Shown: positions 1-10,209, counted from the first letter of the stretch. The stretch: DNA of 64,000 bases from an uncultured Shewanella sp. (GCF_947497935.1 NZ_CANMIO010000003.1:310001-374000); one strand, 5' to 3'. Made by a program: numbers and translations. The notes: generated by a model not told the origin, from the letters alone.

Positions 1-131
1 CCGAACAGAGTACCTGAAGCACCGGCGCCAAAAGAGGCCCCCATGTCAGCACCTTTACCTTGCTGAATTAGGATTAGGCCAACTAGACCAATCGCCACCA
101 ACAAGTAAACAACCATTAGAACTTCATACAT
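1..131 (-). CDS. secG: SecG, preprotein translocase subunit (3' end missing)
   Basis: The minus-strand reading begins [20 protein letters not shown] and continues through a [19 protein letters not shown] stretch, the usual SecG pattern of a first membrane helix followed by a Gly-rich cytoplasmic loop. SecG is the small accessory subunit of the SecYEG inner-membrane channel. The start codon lies 2 nt after the tpiA stop, so it is probably co-transcribed with tpiA. The window edge removes roughly the C-terminal half, so the second membrane helix cannot be checked. Confidence 0.9.
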   Translation of the reverse strand, partial: MYEVLMVVYLLVAIGLVGLILIQQGKGADMGASFGAGASGTLF

Positions 132-132
132 A

Positions 133-915
133 TTATGCGCTCATCGCTATCGTACATAAACTGAGAAATTCGGTAGCATTGAGGCTAACACCGCCAATCA
201 ATCCACCGTCTACATCAGGTTGAGCAAACAAGTCTGCTGCATTACTCGGTGTTACGCTACCACCGTACAAAATCCTGATATTTTCTCCGATAAATGGAGA
301 TACTTCAGAGAGGCGTTTGCGAATAAACGCATGGACTTCTTGAGCCTGCTCTGGCGTAGCGCTCTTACCTGTCCCTACTGCCCATAATGGCTCGTAAGCG
401 ATAATCGCGTTGTCAAAAGCCATGGTGCCATTTTTTTCGATGACGATATCTAACTCTTCTGCAATCACTTCAAAAGTGCGTCTTGCTTCACGAGCTGGAC
501 CCGACTCACCAACACATAATATTGGGGTCAAACCATGTTTCTGAGCGGCAGCAAATTTCTCTGCTACTATGTTACTCGTCTCTCCGTACATACGGCGACG
601 TTCTGAATGTCCGATAATAACATATCGACATCCTGAATCCTTTAACATCTGACCAGATATTTCACCAGTATAGGCACCGAAGTCATGTTGACTTAGATTT
701 TGAGTACCCATTCTGACTAAGCAACCATTTAAGGTTTCTTTATTTTCATCTAGTAGCTGTCGAACACTTTCTAAGTAAATAGAAGGTGGACACAAAACCA
801 CTTCCACTGAATCATCTTGGAGCTTGGTAGCGAACTTATTGAATAGCTCTTGCGCCAACTGCGCACTGCCGTTCATTTTCCAATTACCAGCAACCATGGG
901 GCGTCTAAGTGCCAT
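133..915 (-). CDS. tpiA: Triosephosphate isomerase
   Basis: 260 aa, normal length for bacterial TpiA, which interconverts dihydroxyacetone phosphate and glyceraldehyde 3-phosphate in glycolysis in the cytosol. Visible catalytic residues are Lys13 in GNWKMN, His103 in IIGHSERR and Glu175 in [12 protein letters not shown]; the phosphate-binding LYGGSV is near residue 215. The start has a clear AAAGGAG six bases upstream. It lies between glmM and secG, the common gammaproteobacterial order. No oddities. Confidence 0.98.
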   Translation of the reverse strand: MALRRPMVAGNWKMNGSAQLAQELFNKFATKLQDDSVEVVLCPPSIYLESVRQLLDENKETLNGCLVRMGTQNLSQHDFGAYTGEISGQMLKDSGCRYVIIGHSERRRMYGETSNIVAEKFAAAQKHGLTPILCVGESGPAREARRTFEVIAEELDIVIEKNGTMAFDNAIIAYEPLWAVGTGKSATPEQAQEVHAFIRKRLSEVSPFIGENIRILYGGSVTPSNAADLFAQPDVDGGLIGGVSLNATEFLSLCTIAMSA

Positions 916-1033
916 TACAGTCTCCTTTGAAAGCGGCGTGAATAATAGCGAACCACTTGTTAAGTTACAATAGCTAAAAGCGTTATTTTTACGAATTCAG
1001 GAGGGAACGCGTATTTTTTATGCGAACAAGATG

Positions 1034-1085
1034 CTGGCAGTACGATTTATCACAACTTTGCTGGATATTTCAACACTACTGCCAG
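1034..1085. other. Long-loop inverted repeat between glmM and tpiA
   Basis: The arms CTGGCAGTA and TACTGCCAG (9 bp, perfect) enclose a loop of about 34 nt in the 196-nt spacer between glmM and tpiA. There is no U-tract, so it is not a standard terminator. It could be an operator or an mRNA structure in the tpiA leader. Function unknown. Confidence 0.3.
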
Positions 1086-1111
1086 TCATACCTTATTTAA
1101 ACCATTAATTA

Positions 1112-2449
1112 CTAGACTAAATTACGTACAGCGTCAGCAATATAGTTCGCATACTCAGTCACGGCTTCTTGCTCATCACCTTCAACCATCACGCGCAGTA
1201 GTGGCTCAGTGCCCGATTTACGCAGTAGTACTCGACCTCGTGCACCTAATTTTTGCTCGACTTCGGCTTGGGCGGCAAGTACAACCTCTGAAGCTAGCGG
1301 ATCACTGTCCCCTTCGAAGCGAACGTTAACCAACACCTGAGGCAGCATGGTAATGTTGGCCGTCAACTCTTCCAAACTAGCATTTTGACGCTGCATCGCG
1401 GCTAAAACAAGAATACCTGCAACGATGCCATCGCCTGTAGTGCCGTGATCTAAATTAAGAATATGGCCAGAGTTTTCACCACCAATTCGCCAATCATGCT
1501 CTTTTAGTAGTTCCATCACATAACGGTCACCCACTTTAGAGCGAACAAATGGGATCTCTAATGCTTGTAGAGCTAAATCAAGACCTAGATTTGACATCAA
1601 GGTACCCACAACACCACCGCGAAGTACGCCACGCTTTTGCGCATCACAGGCCAAAATGTATAAGATCTCATCGCCATCAATCACGCGACCATGACGGTTA
1701 ACCATCATGATACGATCACCATCACCATCTAATGCGATACCTAGATCAGCATTTTCAGCGAGTACGGTTTCACAAATTTTAGCCATTGAGGTGGCACCAA
1801 CCTTATCGTTGATGTTCAAACCATTTGGCTTATCACCGATAGCGATAACCTCTGCACCAAGCTCTCTAAATACACTCGGTGCGATGTGGTAAGTCGCACC
1901 ATGGGCACAATCGACTACGATTTTAAGACCGCTTAGTGTTTGCTCCGCTGGGAAGTGGCTCTTACAATATTCAATATAACGACCGGCGGCATCGTCAATA
2001 CGATTAACCTTACCCAGTAGGTGAGACTCTACGCAGGTTAACGGCTTCTCAAGTTCAGCTTCAATTTCAAGCTCGACTTCATCATCTAGCTTACTGCCAT
2101 CGGTAGAAAAGAATTTAATGCCATTATCATAGTAAGGGTTATGGGACGCACTGATCACAATACCCGCCTCTGCGCGGAACGTGCGCGTAAGGTAGGCCAC
2201 GGCAGGAGTAGGCATAGGCCCGATAAGCATCACATCGAGACCCGCAGCAGAAAGACCCGCTTCTAATGCTGATTCAAATAGATAACCTGAGATACGTGTA
2301 TCTTTACCGATAATCACTTTCTGCGTACCAGAGCGTGATAATACCCGTCCGGCAGCCCAACCCAATTTAAGCGCAAGCTCTGGCGTCATCTTTCCCGCGC
2401 CAACTTTGCCACGAATACCGTCTGTTCCGAAAAATTGTCTTTGCTTCAC
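1112..2449 (-). CDS. glmM: Phosphoglucosamine mutase
   Basis: 445 aa, the usual length. GlmM converts glucosamine 6-phosphate to glucosamine 1-phosphate for UDP-GlcNAc, peptidoglycan and LPS synthesis. The phosphorylated active-site serine is Ser102 in [12 protein letters not shown]. The Mg-binding DGDGDR loop is near residue 245, the sugar-binding GGENSGH near 325 and the phosphate-binding [12 protein letters not shown] near the C-terminus. It lies 98 nt after folP, and folP-glmM is a widely conserved pair. The start directly precedes the conserved [12 protein letters not shown]. Confidence 0.98.
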   Translation of the reverse strand: MKQRQFFGTDGIRGKVGAGKMTPELALKLGWAAGRVLSRSGTQKVIIGKDTRISGYLFESALEAGLSAAGLDVMLIGPMPTPAVAYLTRTFRAEAGIVISASHNPYYDNGIKFFSTDGSKLDDEVELEIEAELEKPLTCVESHLLGKVNRIDDAAGRYIEYCKSHFPAEQTLSGLKIVVDCAHGATYHIAPSVFRELGAEVIAIGDKPNGLNINDKVGATSMAKICETVLAENADLGIALDGDGDRIMMVNRHGRVIDGDEILYILACDAQKRGVLRGGVVGTLMSNLGLDLALQALEIPFVRSKVGDRYVMELLKEHDWRIGGENSGHILNLDHGTTGDGIVAGILVLAAMQRQNASLEELTANITMLPQVLVNVRFEGDSDPLASEVVLAAQAEVEQKLGARGRVLLRKSGTEPLLRVMVEGDEQEAVTEYANYIADAVRNLV

Positions 2450-2547
2450 TTGAACTCCAAACTCAATAATCAGGTCGATCTAAATCCATCGATTCTACCG
2501 TAAAAAATACTAACCCTAGCTGAACTGCTCCGTGAAGAGCCAAATAG

Positions 2548-3390
2548 TTAAGCTAAGGTTTTAAAATTCTTTGTAGCTTCTAACACAGCTATCGTGTCAC
2601 AGGTCTCTTGCACGTCATGAACCCGTACTATCTTTGCACCCGCTTGTATTGCCAGCATATTACCAGCAAGTGTGGCACTTAATCTTTGTGATACCTCACG
2701 TCCTAGTAACTGACCAAACATACTCTTGCGCGATAAACCTGCCAAAAGAGGTAGGCCCAATGGCTCAAATTCAGCCATTCTGCTTAGCAGTTCATAGTTA
2801 TGCGACAATGTTTTACCAAAACCGAAACCGGGATCTAGCACAATATGTTCGCGCTTTATTCCTGCAGCGATACAGGCATCGATTCGCTCACTAAAGAAGT
2901 GGCTAATATCACTGATGATATCGTTATATTGAGGCGAATTTTGCATAGTCCTTGGCTGACCTTGCATATGCATTAAACACACTGGCACGTTGAGCTTTGC
3001 CGCAGTTTCAATTGCCCCTGGCTCCTGAAGAGCTCTAACATCATTAATTAAATGAGCGCCGGCATTGACTGCGGCTTCCATCACAACGGGTTTACTGGTA
3101 TCGATTGAAATCCATACATCGTGATTTTTACTCACGTACTCGATTAATGGAATGACTCGTTCAATCTCATGCTCAGCTGACACATCTTTTGCACCAGGGC
3201 GAGTCGACTCGCCACCAATATCAATAATCTTAGCGCCCTGACTGACCATTAAATCCGCTTGGATACACGCGGTTTCAATCGATGAATATTCGCCACCATC
3301 AGAAAATGAATCCGGCGTGACATTAAGGATCCCCATCACAACTGGGGAGCTTAAATCGAGAATGTGATTGCCACTAACTAATTTAGACAA
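2548..3390 (-). CDS. folP: Dihydropteroate synthase
   Basis: 280 aa. It condenses p-aminobenzoate with dihydropterin pyrophosphate in folate synthesis and is the sulfonamide target. The family signatures MGILNVTPDSFSDGG (residues about 19-33) and GGESTRPGA (about 59-67) are intact, as are DPGFGFGK and the C-terminal RVHDV. It lies between ftsH and glmM as in E. coli, but an intrinsic-type hairpin separates it from ftsH, so it may have its own promoter. Confidence 0.97.
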   Translation of the reverse strand: MSKLVSGNHILDLSSPVVMGILNVTPDSFSDGGEYSSIETACIQADLMVSQGAKIIDIGGESTRPGAKDVSAEHEIERVIPLIEYVSKNHDVWISIDTSKPVVMEAAVNAGAHLINDVRALQEPGAIETAAKLNVPVCLMHMQGQPRTMQNSPQYNDIISDISHFFSERIDACIAAGIKREHIVLDPGFGFGKTLSHNYELLSRMAEFEPLGLPLLAGLSRKSMFGQLLGREVSQRLSATLAGNMLAIQAGAKIVRVHDVQETCDTIAVLEATKNFKTLA

Positions 3391-3410
3391 AATAAAGTTC
3401 CGTAAACAAG

Positions 3411-3431
3411 AAAACCCCTAGAAGGGGTTTT
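3411..3431 (-). terminator. Hairpin between ftsH and folP
   Basis: AAAACCCC and GGGGTTTT pair around a 5-nt loop directly after ftsH. The T-run is mostly inside the stem, so this is probably a partial terminator. Confidence 0.6.
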
Positions 3432-3448
3432 CTTTATCAAACTAAAGA

Positions 3449-5392
3449 TTACTTAGCCGGTGATTCGTCAGCATCGCTAACATCAGGCTTCTCTTCTTTA
3501 ACTTCCTTGATCTCTTCTTTCTTTTCAGAAGAAGTGTCATTGTTGTCGTTGTCCTTAGACTGCTGGTCTTTTTGCCATTCAGCAGGCATACGCACTTCAC
3601 GACGAGCCATCAAGTCATCAATTTGCTCTGAATCGATAGTCTCATACTTCATCAAGGCATCTTTCATCGCATGAAGAATATCCATATTTTCGGTTAGGAA
3701 AGTATGAGCGCGTCCATAGTTTGCGTCGATAAGCAGCTTAACTTCGGCATCGATAACGCGAGCAGTGTCATCAGACATATGCTGAGACTTACCCATGCTA
3801 CGACCTAGGAACACTTCGTTTTCATCTTCAGCATAAAGCACAGGACCCAGCTTCTCAGAGAAGCCCCATTGGGTCACCATGTTACGTGCGATAGACGTTG
3901 CATACTTAATATCTTGCGATGCGCCAGTAGAGACTTTTTCGCTACCGTAAATCAAATCTTCTGCAATACGTCCACCGTAGGCAACCGAGATTTGACTCTC
4001 AAGCTTACGACGGCTTTGGCTAATTGCATCAGCTTCTGGCAAGAAGAAGGTCACACCTAGAGCACGACCACGTGGAATAATCGTTACCTTATGCACTGGA
4101 TCATGCTCTGGTACCAAACAACCCACAATCGCATGACCCGCTTCATGGTAAGCGGTCATCTCTTTCTCTTCTTCTGACATCACCATAGTACGACGCTCTG
4201 CGCCCATCATGATCTTGTCTTTTGCACTCTCAAACTCTTCCATACCGACAACACGGCGGCTGTTACGAGCAGCAAACAATGCCGCTTCGTTAACAAGGTT
4301 TGCAAGGTCAGCACCTGAGAAGCCTGGAGTACCACGAGCAATTACGCTCGCCTTAACGCCATCGGCTAAAGGTACTTTACGCATATGTACCTTAAGAATC
4401 TGTTCACGACCACGTACATCAGGCAAACCTACAACTACCTGACGGTCAAAACGACCTGGACGTAGTAGTGCAGCATCGAGTACGTCTGGACGGTTAGTCG
4501 CGGCGATAACGATAATACCTTCGTTACCTTCGAAACCATCCATCTCAACTAGCATTTGGTTAAGAGTTTGCTCACGCTCATCGTGACCACCACCCACACC
4601 TGCGCCACGCTGGCGACCTACAGCATCGATTTCATCGATAAAGATGATACAAGGTGCAGACTTCTTCGCTTGCTCAAACATGTCACGTACACGAGATGCA
4701 CCAACACCAACAAACATTTCTACGAAGTCAGAACCAGAAATAGTAAAGAAAGGCACTTTCGCTTCACCAGCAATCGCCTTAGCAAGCAAAGTTTTACCCG
4801 TACCAGGAGGACCAACTAACAATACGCCTGTTGGAATACGGCCACCTAGTTTTTGGAACTTGGTCGGCTCTTTCAGGTAGTCAACCAGTTCTTTAACGTC
4901 TTCTTTAGCTTCATCACAACCTGCAACGTCACCAAAAGTCGTCTTGATCTGATCTTCGCTCATCAACTTGGCTTTACTCTTACCAAATGACATCGCGCCT
5001 TTACCGCCACCGCCTTGCATCTGGCGCATGAAGAAGATCCACACACCAATCAGCAATAGCATAGGGAACCAAGAGATAAAGATCTGGGTTAAGAAACCTG
5101 ACTCTTCAGCCTCTTGTCCTTTCATCATGATGCCCTTACGGTCAAGATCATTGATTAAATCAAGATCTGGCATTGGCATGATGGTGACAAACTTCTCACC
5201 TGTAGTGGTTGTTCCTTCAATGGTACGCTGATCGCTTTTCACTTCGACAGTACTAATCTGCCCAGAGCGAACATCGTCTAAAAAGGTTGAATAATCCATC
5301 TTCTGCTTGGTAGAAGAAGAGGGGGAATAGCCCTGAAAAACTGACATCAACACAACTGCGATGACAACCCAGAGAATTAAATTTTTTGCCAT
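3449..5392 (-). CDS. ftsH: ATP-dependent zinc metalloprotease FtsH
   Basis: 647 aa from the ATG of MAKNLILW; a TTG three codons earlier is less likely. FtsH is a membrane-anchored AAA+ protease that degrades misfolded membrane proteins and regulators such as sigma-32 and LpxC. In order: one TM helix at residues 4-21, a periplasmic domain, a second TM helix near 100-120, Walker A GPPGTGKT at about 194-201, Walker [12 protein letters not shown], the SRH region, and the zinc-site HEAGH near residue 417. The Lys/Glu/Asp-rich tail is typical. It sits just downstream of rlmE, as in E. coli, and the pair follows a heat-shock-like promoter. Confidence 0.98.
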   Translation of the reverse strand: MAKNLILWVVIAVVLMSVFQGYSPSSSTKQKMDYSTFLDDVRSGQISTVEVKSDQRTIEGTTTTGEKFVTIMPMPDLDLINDLDRKGIMMKGQEAEESGFLTQIFISWFPMLLLIGVWIFFMRQMQGGGGKGAMSFGKSKAKLMSEDQIKTTFGDVAGCDEAKEDVKELVDYLKEPTKFQKLGGRIPTGVLLVGPPGTGKTLLAKAIAGEAKVPFFTISGSDFVEMFVGVGASRVRDMFEQAKKSAPCIIFIDEIDAVGRQRGAGVGGGHDEREQTLNQMLVEMDGFEGNEGIIVIAATNRPDVLDAALLRPGRFDRQVVVGLPDVRGREQILKVHMRKVPLADGVKASVIARGTPGFSGADLANLVNEAALFAARNSRRVVGMEEFESAKDKIMMGAERRTMVMSEEEKEMTAYHEAGHAIVGCLVPEHDPVHKVTIIPRGRALGVTFFLPEADAISQSRRKLESQISVAYGGRIAEDLIYGSEKVSTGASQDIKYATSIARNMVTQWGFSEKLGPVLYAEDENEVFLGRSMGKSQHMSDDTARVIDAEVKLLIDANYGRAHTFLTENMDILHAMKDALMKYETIDSEQIDDLMARREVRMPAEWQKDQQSKDNDNNDTSSEKKEEIKEVKEEKPDVSDADESPAK

Positions 5393-5461
5393 GTCACTCA
5401 AATTACTCGACCTCTTTTAAAGTCTTCCGAAAACTAATGTTAGAGTACTTACGATAGATTA

Positions 5462-6091
5462 CTATAACTTGTAGCCGGTCGCCACAAGATAGACTTCACG
5501 CGATCGCGGCCGTGAAGAATCGGGCTTACGTGTTTTAACGGTTTTAAACGCCTCTTTAACCGCTTTCATGTATTCATCAAAGCCCTCCCCCTGAAAGACT
5601 TTAACCGCAAAGCTACCATTAGGTGCCAAAACTTGATGACACATATCTAAGGCAAGCTCTACTAAATACATGGCTCGAGGCTGATCAACACCACCTGACC
5701 CACTCATATTCGGTGCCATATCAGACAGCACCACATCAACCTTGGCATCGCCCACTCGAGTCAACAATGCGTCCAGTACTTTCTCTTCGCGAAAATCACC
5801 CTGTAGGAAATCAACACCGACAATAGGGTCCATAGGTAAAATATCGCACGCAATAACTTTACCCTTGTCTCCAGCCAACTTAACGGCAATTTGAGACCAA
5901 CCACCCGGCGCGGCACCTAAATCGACAACAGTCATCCCCGGACGAATGAGTTTATCTTTTTCTTGGATCTCTTCAATCTTAAAGGCCGCACGCGACCTTA
6001 AACCGCGCTTTTGCGACAGTTTGACATAGTGATCGTCGAAATGTTCCTGCATCCAGCGAGAAGAACTGGCTGTTCGTTTTTTTCCTGACAT
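5462..6091 (-). CDS. rlmE: 23S rRNA 2'-O-methyltransferase (U2552), heat-shock type
   Basis: 209 aa. RlmE (FtsJ/RrmJ) methylates U2552 of 23S rRNA in the 50S subunit. SAM-binding motif I is [13 protein letters not shown]. The K-D-K-E tetrad is supported by Lys near residue 38, the Asp in [10 protein letters not shown], Lys in [10 protein letters not shown] and Glu in [14 protein letters not shown]. It forms an operon with ftsH, the classical heat-shock pair, 69 nt apart. Confidence 0.97.
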   Translation of the reverse strand: MSGKKRTASSSRWMQEHFDDHYVKLSQKRGLRSRAAFKIEEIQEKDKLIRPGMTVVDLGAAPGGWSQIAVKLAGDKGKVIACDILPMDPIVGVDFLQGDFREEKVLDALLTRVGDAKVDVVLSDMAPNMSGSGGVDQPRAMYLVELALDMCHQVLAPNGSFAVKVFQGEGFDEYMKAVKEAFKTVKTRKPDSSRPRSREVYLVATGYKL

Positions 6092-6128
6092 TTAAAATCC
6101 GCAACAAAATTGAGAGTTACACAAAGCC

Positions 6129-6157
6129 TATATAAGGGTAGAATAGCGGGTTTTCAA
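6129..6157 (-). promoter_or_regulatory. Candidate sigma-32 promoter for rlmE-ftsH
   Basis: On the minus strand, TTGAAA, 13 nt, then CCCTTATATA, resembling the sigma-32 pattern CTTGAA-N13-15-CCCCATNT. It lies about 40-65 nt before rlmE. The -10 part is imperfect. The rlmE-ftsH pair is heat-induced in E. coli, which supports the reading. Confidence 0.5.
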
Positions 6158-6184
6158 CAGTAACTCAGCATAAAGTTGGTATAA

Positions 6185-6484
6185 ATGAACTTAACAACCA
6201 AACAAAAACAGCACTTAAAAGGCTTAGCGCACAGTCTCAAGCCTGTAGTGATGCTTGGTGGCAACGGCTTGACTGAGGGAGTGCTGGCTGAAATTGATAA
6301 TGCACTTTCACATCATGAATTGATTAAAGTGAAAGTAGCCTCTGGTGACAGAGAGCTTAAAAACGCTATCGTAGATGCCATTGTACGTGAAACTCAAGCT
6401 GAAAAAGTACAGCTTATCGGTCACGTTTTAGTACTGTTTCGTCAGTCTGAAGAAATGAAAATTGCTGTGCCAAAGGCAAAGTAA
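6185..6484 (+). CDS. yhbY: CRM-domain RNA-binding protein YhbY
   Basis: 99 aa, the usual length. A single CRM (KH-like) domain found associated with pre-50S ribosomes. The GxxG-type loop is MLGGNGLTEGV, and the C-terminal IGHVLVLFRQ strand is typical. It is transcribed away from rlmE, a conserved divergent arrangement, and converges with secF across a shared bidirectional terminator. Confidence 0.95.
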   Translation: MNLTTKQKQHLKGLAHSLKPVVMLGGNGLTEGVLAEIDNALSHHELIKVKVASGDRELKNAIVDAIVRETQAEKVQLIGHVLVLFRQSEEMKIAVPKAK

Positions 6485-6531
6485 TTAGCAAAGACAGCTT
6501 TAAACTCTAAAGCTTTCAATGCAAGATAAAT

Positions 6532-6566
6532 AAAAAGAGCCGCTGTTTTTACAGCGGCTCTTTTTT
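6532..6566. terminator. Bidirectional terminator between yhbY and secF
   Basis: AAAAAGAGCCGCTGT pairs with ACAGCGGCTCTTTTT around a 4-nt loop, with A/T runs on both sides. It can end yhbY on plus and secF on minus. Confidence 0.9.
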
Positions 6567-6591
6567 TGTCCAAGTTACTCACCTAATAACG

Positions 6592-7500
6592 TTACGGCAC
6601 GTCGTTAATGGGCTCAACCTTGTAATGCTCTGCACTCACCTTTAAGTACTCAGGTAAACTGGTTCCTACTGAGATTGATGAGATAGTTCCAATTAATATT
6701 CCCAAGAACATCGCTATCGAAAATCCTTGAAGGGGGGCCCCTCCCATAATCCACAGCGCAGCAACCGTGAATAAAGTTGTCCCACTGGTCACCATAGTGC
6801 GCGAAAAGGTTGCTTGTACTGCACTACTGCAAATTTCATCTATCGCCGCCTTGGGCTTAGCAATAAGCACTTCCCTAACCCTATCTGCAATCACGATGGA
6901 ATCGTTTAAGGAGTAACCTAAAATCGCCAGTACGGCAGCTAAAATAGTTAGATTAAATTCCATTTGAGTCAGCGAGAAAAACGCTAATACAAAGATAACA
7001 TCATGAAACAGCGCTAATAACGCACCGCTAGCGAGGCGCCACTCAAAGCGAAAACTCAAATAGCCCAAGATACATAACATCGCGGCTAAAAGCGCTAAAC
7101 CGCCCTGCTCTGCTAACTCTTGACCTATTTGTGGTCCAACAATGCTCGAATTAAGTACTTCGACTCGATCAGTTAATGGTGCAAGCACTGTACGTATATC
7201 GGCTTCTGACGCATCATCGACTTTAGCGTAGCGCAGCACCCAACGACCCGGCTCGCCTGCAGAAATCACACTCACCTCTTGCTGTGAATCTTTACCAAGT
7301 AACTCACTTATTTGAGTGGCTTTAATATTCGGTTCGAGTTTCACCTCTGTCACTACGCCACCGGTAAAGTCCAAACCTAGATTAAAACCATTGGTCAAGA
7401 TGATGCCAATTGAAGCAAGCATGATCAGCACAGAGAAAACACTCGATAGGTAACGAGCTTTGGTTAACTTGCTTAGGTTACTCATATTTTTAAACTTCAT
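6592..7500 (-). CDS. secF: SecF-type protein export membrane protein (second-copy SecDF)
   Basis: 302 aa, six predicted TM helices, a large periplasmic loop after TM1, and the signature GLDFTGG at residues 42-48. The RND-type transmembrane motifs ILGYSLNDSIVIADR are present. SecF works with SecD to use an ion gradient to pull preproteins across the inner membrane. It starts 1 nt after secD, so the two are coupled. There is no yajC or tgt here, so this is probably not the housekeeping secDF but a secD2F2 set like that of Vibrio. Confidence 0.92.
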   Translation of the reverse strand: MKFKNMSNLSKLTKARYLSSVFSVLIMLASIGIILTNGFNLGLDFTGGVVTEVKLEPNIKATQISELLGKDSQQEVSVISAGEPGRWVLRYAKVDDASEADIRTVLAPLTDRVEVLNSSIVGPQIGQELAEQGGLALLAAMLCILGYLSFRFEWRLASGALLALFHDVIFVLAFFSLTQMEFNLTILAAVLAILGYSLNDSIVIADRVREVLIAKPKAAIDEICSSAVQATFSRTMVTSGTTLFTVAALWIMGGAPLQGFSIAMFLGILIGTISSISVGTSLPEYLKVSAEHYKVEPINDVP

Positions 7501-7501
7501 A

Positions 7502-9316
7502 TTACACCTTCACGTTACGACTAAAATCACGACCATATACCCAGTTAACTAGCGCTCTGGATGCAAATATTCCAGTAAACATGCTAGTAAGTAGCCCTAG
7601 CCCTAGGGTTAAGGCAAAACCCTGAATAGGCCCATTACCTATGGCATAAAGCACTACCGCGGTGATCATGGTGGTAAAGTTAGCGTCTATAATGGTTGAA
7701 AATGCACTATCAAAGCCTCTATCTATCGCGTGAGCAAAGCTTCTCCCCTCTTTTAATTTATCCTTAATTCGTTCAAAGATAAGTACGTTAGTATCAACCG
7801 CCATGCCGACAGTAAGCACTAACCCAGCAATACCTGGTAACGTCAAAACAGCACCGGGAATTAACGCCATCAACCCAAAAATAAGGATCATATTGGCCAT
7901 CAGCGCCACATTGGCAATCCAGCCTAAACGACGGTACCAAAGACCCATAAACAACAAAGTGATTGCCATACCTAATGCAAGCGCTGAAAAACCGTTAGTA
8001 ATATTTTCTTCACCTAGGCTTGGACCAATTGTACGCTCCTCAACTATGGTCACAGGTGCCGTCATTGAGCCAGCTCTCAATAACAATGCCAACTGCTGAG
8101 CAGCAGCATAATCACGAGAACCAGTGACGCTAAAACGGTCACCTAATTGCGATTGGATGGTCGCAACGCTAATGACCTCAGTGGTTTGTCTAATTTTCCC
8201 CTCATCATCGCGGCTATATTCGCTATATGAGGTCGCCATCGGCTTGCCGATATTGTCTCGAGAAAAGTCTGACATCATGCCGCCGCCATCGCGATCAAGG
8301 TGGATCACCACTTCTGGTAAGCCCATTTCACCTAGTGATGCCCTCGCATCAACGATATGCTCTCCTCCCAAAACCGCACGTCTTGCCACATAAACAGGCT
8401 GGCCCTGCTCATCCTTGAGCGTCTTAGCATTGACAGAACCCGGCTGCATGACCTGATAGAAGGCAAGGCTTGCAGTTGCGCCAATCACAGACTTAGCCGC
8501 GGCGGGATCTTGAACACCAGGAAGTTCGATGCGGATGCGATGCTCGCCTTGACGTTGAACCACAGCTTCAGTGATCCCTAACTGCTCAATACGGCTACGC
8601 ATGATCTGCAGATTTTGCTTAACGGTGAGGTCTCGAATATTAATCTTCTCAGCTTCAGTCATAGCAACACTCAAAGACTGTTCACCTGAGTTAGACATTT
8701 GCCAATTTGGATATTGTTTGTTGATAAACTGCCTAACCGCCCCTCTTTGCTCGAGTTCTTGAGTCGAAACCTGCACACTCCCATCGACTTGCTGCTGAAC
8801 GGTCACCCCATATAAAGACTCTTGACGTACAAACTGCCTTACCGACTCAATAAAGGTGTTGTATTGCAGCTTGTAGACAGGCTCAATCTCAACATCAAGC
8901 AAAAACTGCACCCCGCCACGCAGATCAAGTCCCAGCTTAATTGGCGAGAACCCAAGAGATAATAACCAGTTTGGCGCTGCGGGCGCTAAGGTTAGAGTTA
9001 CCTCTGTTGGATCTTTTACCTGGTTGCTAAGGAGTGTTTTAAGTTGGCTCTGCTGCGAGTTATCATCTATCACAATCAAGGTCTGCCCTGAAGATTGATC
9101 GATTCGCTTAACCTTGACACCTTGGGATACCAGTAACTGATGAAGCTCTAAAGCATTGACCTTCAAACCCGCTTCTTTACTGATCTGAACGGCGGCATCC
9201 TCACCAAAAAATGTCGGAAGTGCGCTGAACAACATGATGATAATAGTGACCACTAACAATACATATTTCCATGCAGAGTAGTGGTTTAAAATAGTCGTAT
9301 TTTTCTGTTCTCTCAT
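7502..9316 (-). CDS. secD: SecD-type protein export membrane protein (second-copy SecDF)
   Basis: 604 aa from the ATG of MREQKNTTIL, which has AAAGAG about 10 nt upstream; a longer in-frame reading exists but lacks support. TM1 is near residues 16-35, GLDLRGGVQFLLD at about 129-141, a large periplasmic P1 domain follows, then PGVQDPAAAK and the C-terminal TM bundle with GMAVDTNVLIFERIKDKL. SecD and SecF use proton or sodium motive force late in Sec export. The gene lies about 300 nt after a VemP-like ORF, which suggests expression controlled by export-sensitive translation arrest. Confidence 0.93.
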   Translation of the reverse strand: MREQKNTTILNHYSAWKYVLLVVTIIIMLFSALPTFFGEDAAVQISKEAGLKVNALELHQLLVSQGVKVKRIDQSSGQTLIVIDDNSQQSQLKTLLSNQVKDPTEVTLTLAPAAPNWLLSLGFSPIKLGLDLRGGVQFLLDVEIEPVYKLQYNTFIESVRQFVRQESLYGVTVQQQVDGSVQVSTQELEQRGAVRQFINKQYPNWQMSNSGEQSLSVAMTEAEKINIRDLTVKQNLQIMRSRIEQLGITEAVVQRQGEHRIRIELPGVQDPAAAKSVIGATASLAFYQVMQPGSVNAKTLKDEQGQPVYVARRAVLGGEHIVDARASLGEMGLPEVVIHLDRDGGGMMSDFSRDNIGKPMATSYSEYSRDDEGKIRQTTEVISVATIQSQLGDRFSVTGSRDYAAAQQLALLLRAGSMTAPVTIVEERTIGPSLGEENITNGFSALALGMAITLLFMGLWYRRLGWIANVALMANMILIFGLMALIPGAVLTLPGIAGLVLTVGMAVDTNVLIFERIKDKLKEGRSFAHAIDRGFDSAFSTIIDANFTTMITAVVLYAIGNGPIQGFALTLGLGLLTSMFTGIFASRALVNWVYGRDFSRNVKV

Positions 9317-9615
9317 AATTCTATTGCTCTTTAAATTACCTAAGTCGCGATGATGGCTTGCTGCAGTCCGCTTCAAATTGGTTATTGGTGAGCAGAGTCA
9401 GGGCAACATCGCAGTCATTGCTATCGAGCGCAGCAACAGCTATAGAGCCATCTAGAATAGAGGCTTGAGCGGTATGACGATCCGTTACTTGTCCTCCCCC
9501 AAAACGGAGTATTGAGGGAATTAGAGAAGGTAAACACACGACGAAGCGTGAAGCATAAACTTCCTAAACAGGTAAAGGGTCTCTCGATAGGTAAGCCAAA
9601 ACAGGCTTATGGAAC
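9317..9615 (-). other. 300-nt leader between the VemP-like ORF and secD
   Basis: No recognised gene. One open frame (9336-9539, 67 codons from a GTG without a clear Shine-Dalgarno) ends 20 nt before the secD start. A CUCUAAUUC segment (9526 down to 9518) can pair with GAAUUAUGAGAG around the secD start codon (9321 down to 9310), leaving a 2-nt bulge, so the start could be hidden. This is an inference from pairing by eye, not a folded structure. Confidence 0.35.
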
Positions 9616-10116
9616 TTAGCTAAATGAGCGAGCTTGAGAAAAACGATACAGAAGGTTGGACTCTTTCCATGCACAGAGTCTATGGGAGGGGCTTTTGATA
9701 TGCAGCAACCAATCAAGGGCCGGCACAAAATCCATACGATAGCCAACGGTTAAAGAGGGCACCGCTGGAGAAACAAATTCAAATACGAGAAGATAATCGG
9801 GACGTGTTTGTTGCAGGTCATGCTGAGAGAAACTGACAAAACGTTGAGAAACTAAAGGGGCATACTCGGAATCATGACTTTGCTTCTTCTGGGCATGATT
9901 ATCTTTTAGCGCGACCGAATTGACATCAGAAGTGTTTAACACTGGCAATATGTCCGCCACTGCCAACACTCTGCTTTGCTGCTGATCATTAACGTGCGTA
10001 ACTCCCCATGTATCGACATGAGTCTGGTTTTGCTCAGACGCATTTGCACACATAGGCGTGAGAAGTAATCCTCCTATGAATAACAAAATGAATCCAAACC
10101 GTACCAATAATTGCAC
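9616..10116 (-). CDS. vemP: VemP-like secretion-monitoring arrest peptide
   Basis: 166 aa from a GTG start with TTAGGAAG six bases upstream. The N-terminus is a signal sequence (QLLVRFGFILLFIGGLLLTP, then CANASE). The middle is polar. Near the C-terminus, residues 145-157 read HRLCAWKESNLLY, followed by nine residues. From memory, Vibrio VemP carries HRISGWKETNAMYVAL near its C-terminus; H, R, W, K, E, N and Y coincide, and I/L and T/S are conservative. Vibrio VemP is also about 160 aa, secreted, and encoded directly before secD2-secF2, as here. VemP stalls the ribosome near its end until Sec export pulls it free; stalling opens the secD2 start. Similarity elsewhere is not obvious to me, so homology rests on motif, size, signal sequence and position. 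Confidence 0.78.
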   Translation of the reverse strand: MQLLVRFGFILLFIGGLLLTPMCANASEQNQTHVDTWGVTHVNDQQQSRVLAVADILPVLNTSDVNSVALKDNHAQKKQSHDSEYAPLVSQRFVSFSQHDLQQTRPDYLLVFEFVSPAVPSLTVGYRMDFVPALDWLLHIKSPSHRLCAWKESNLLYRFSQARSFS

Positions 10117-10209
10117 TTAACTTCCTAATATCTCTCGTTTGTGACATACATACTAAACAGTGTATCGCGCAGACACAAACCTTTTAACTAGCAAAGGTGT
10201 GCCACAAAT

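Noticed and set aside
9564..9746. 60-codon minus-strand ORF overlapping the VemP-like gene
   Set aside because: Out-of-frame shadow of the 166-aa ORF, which has signal peptide and Shine-Dalgarno.
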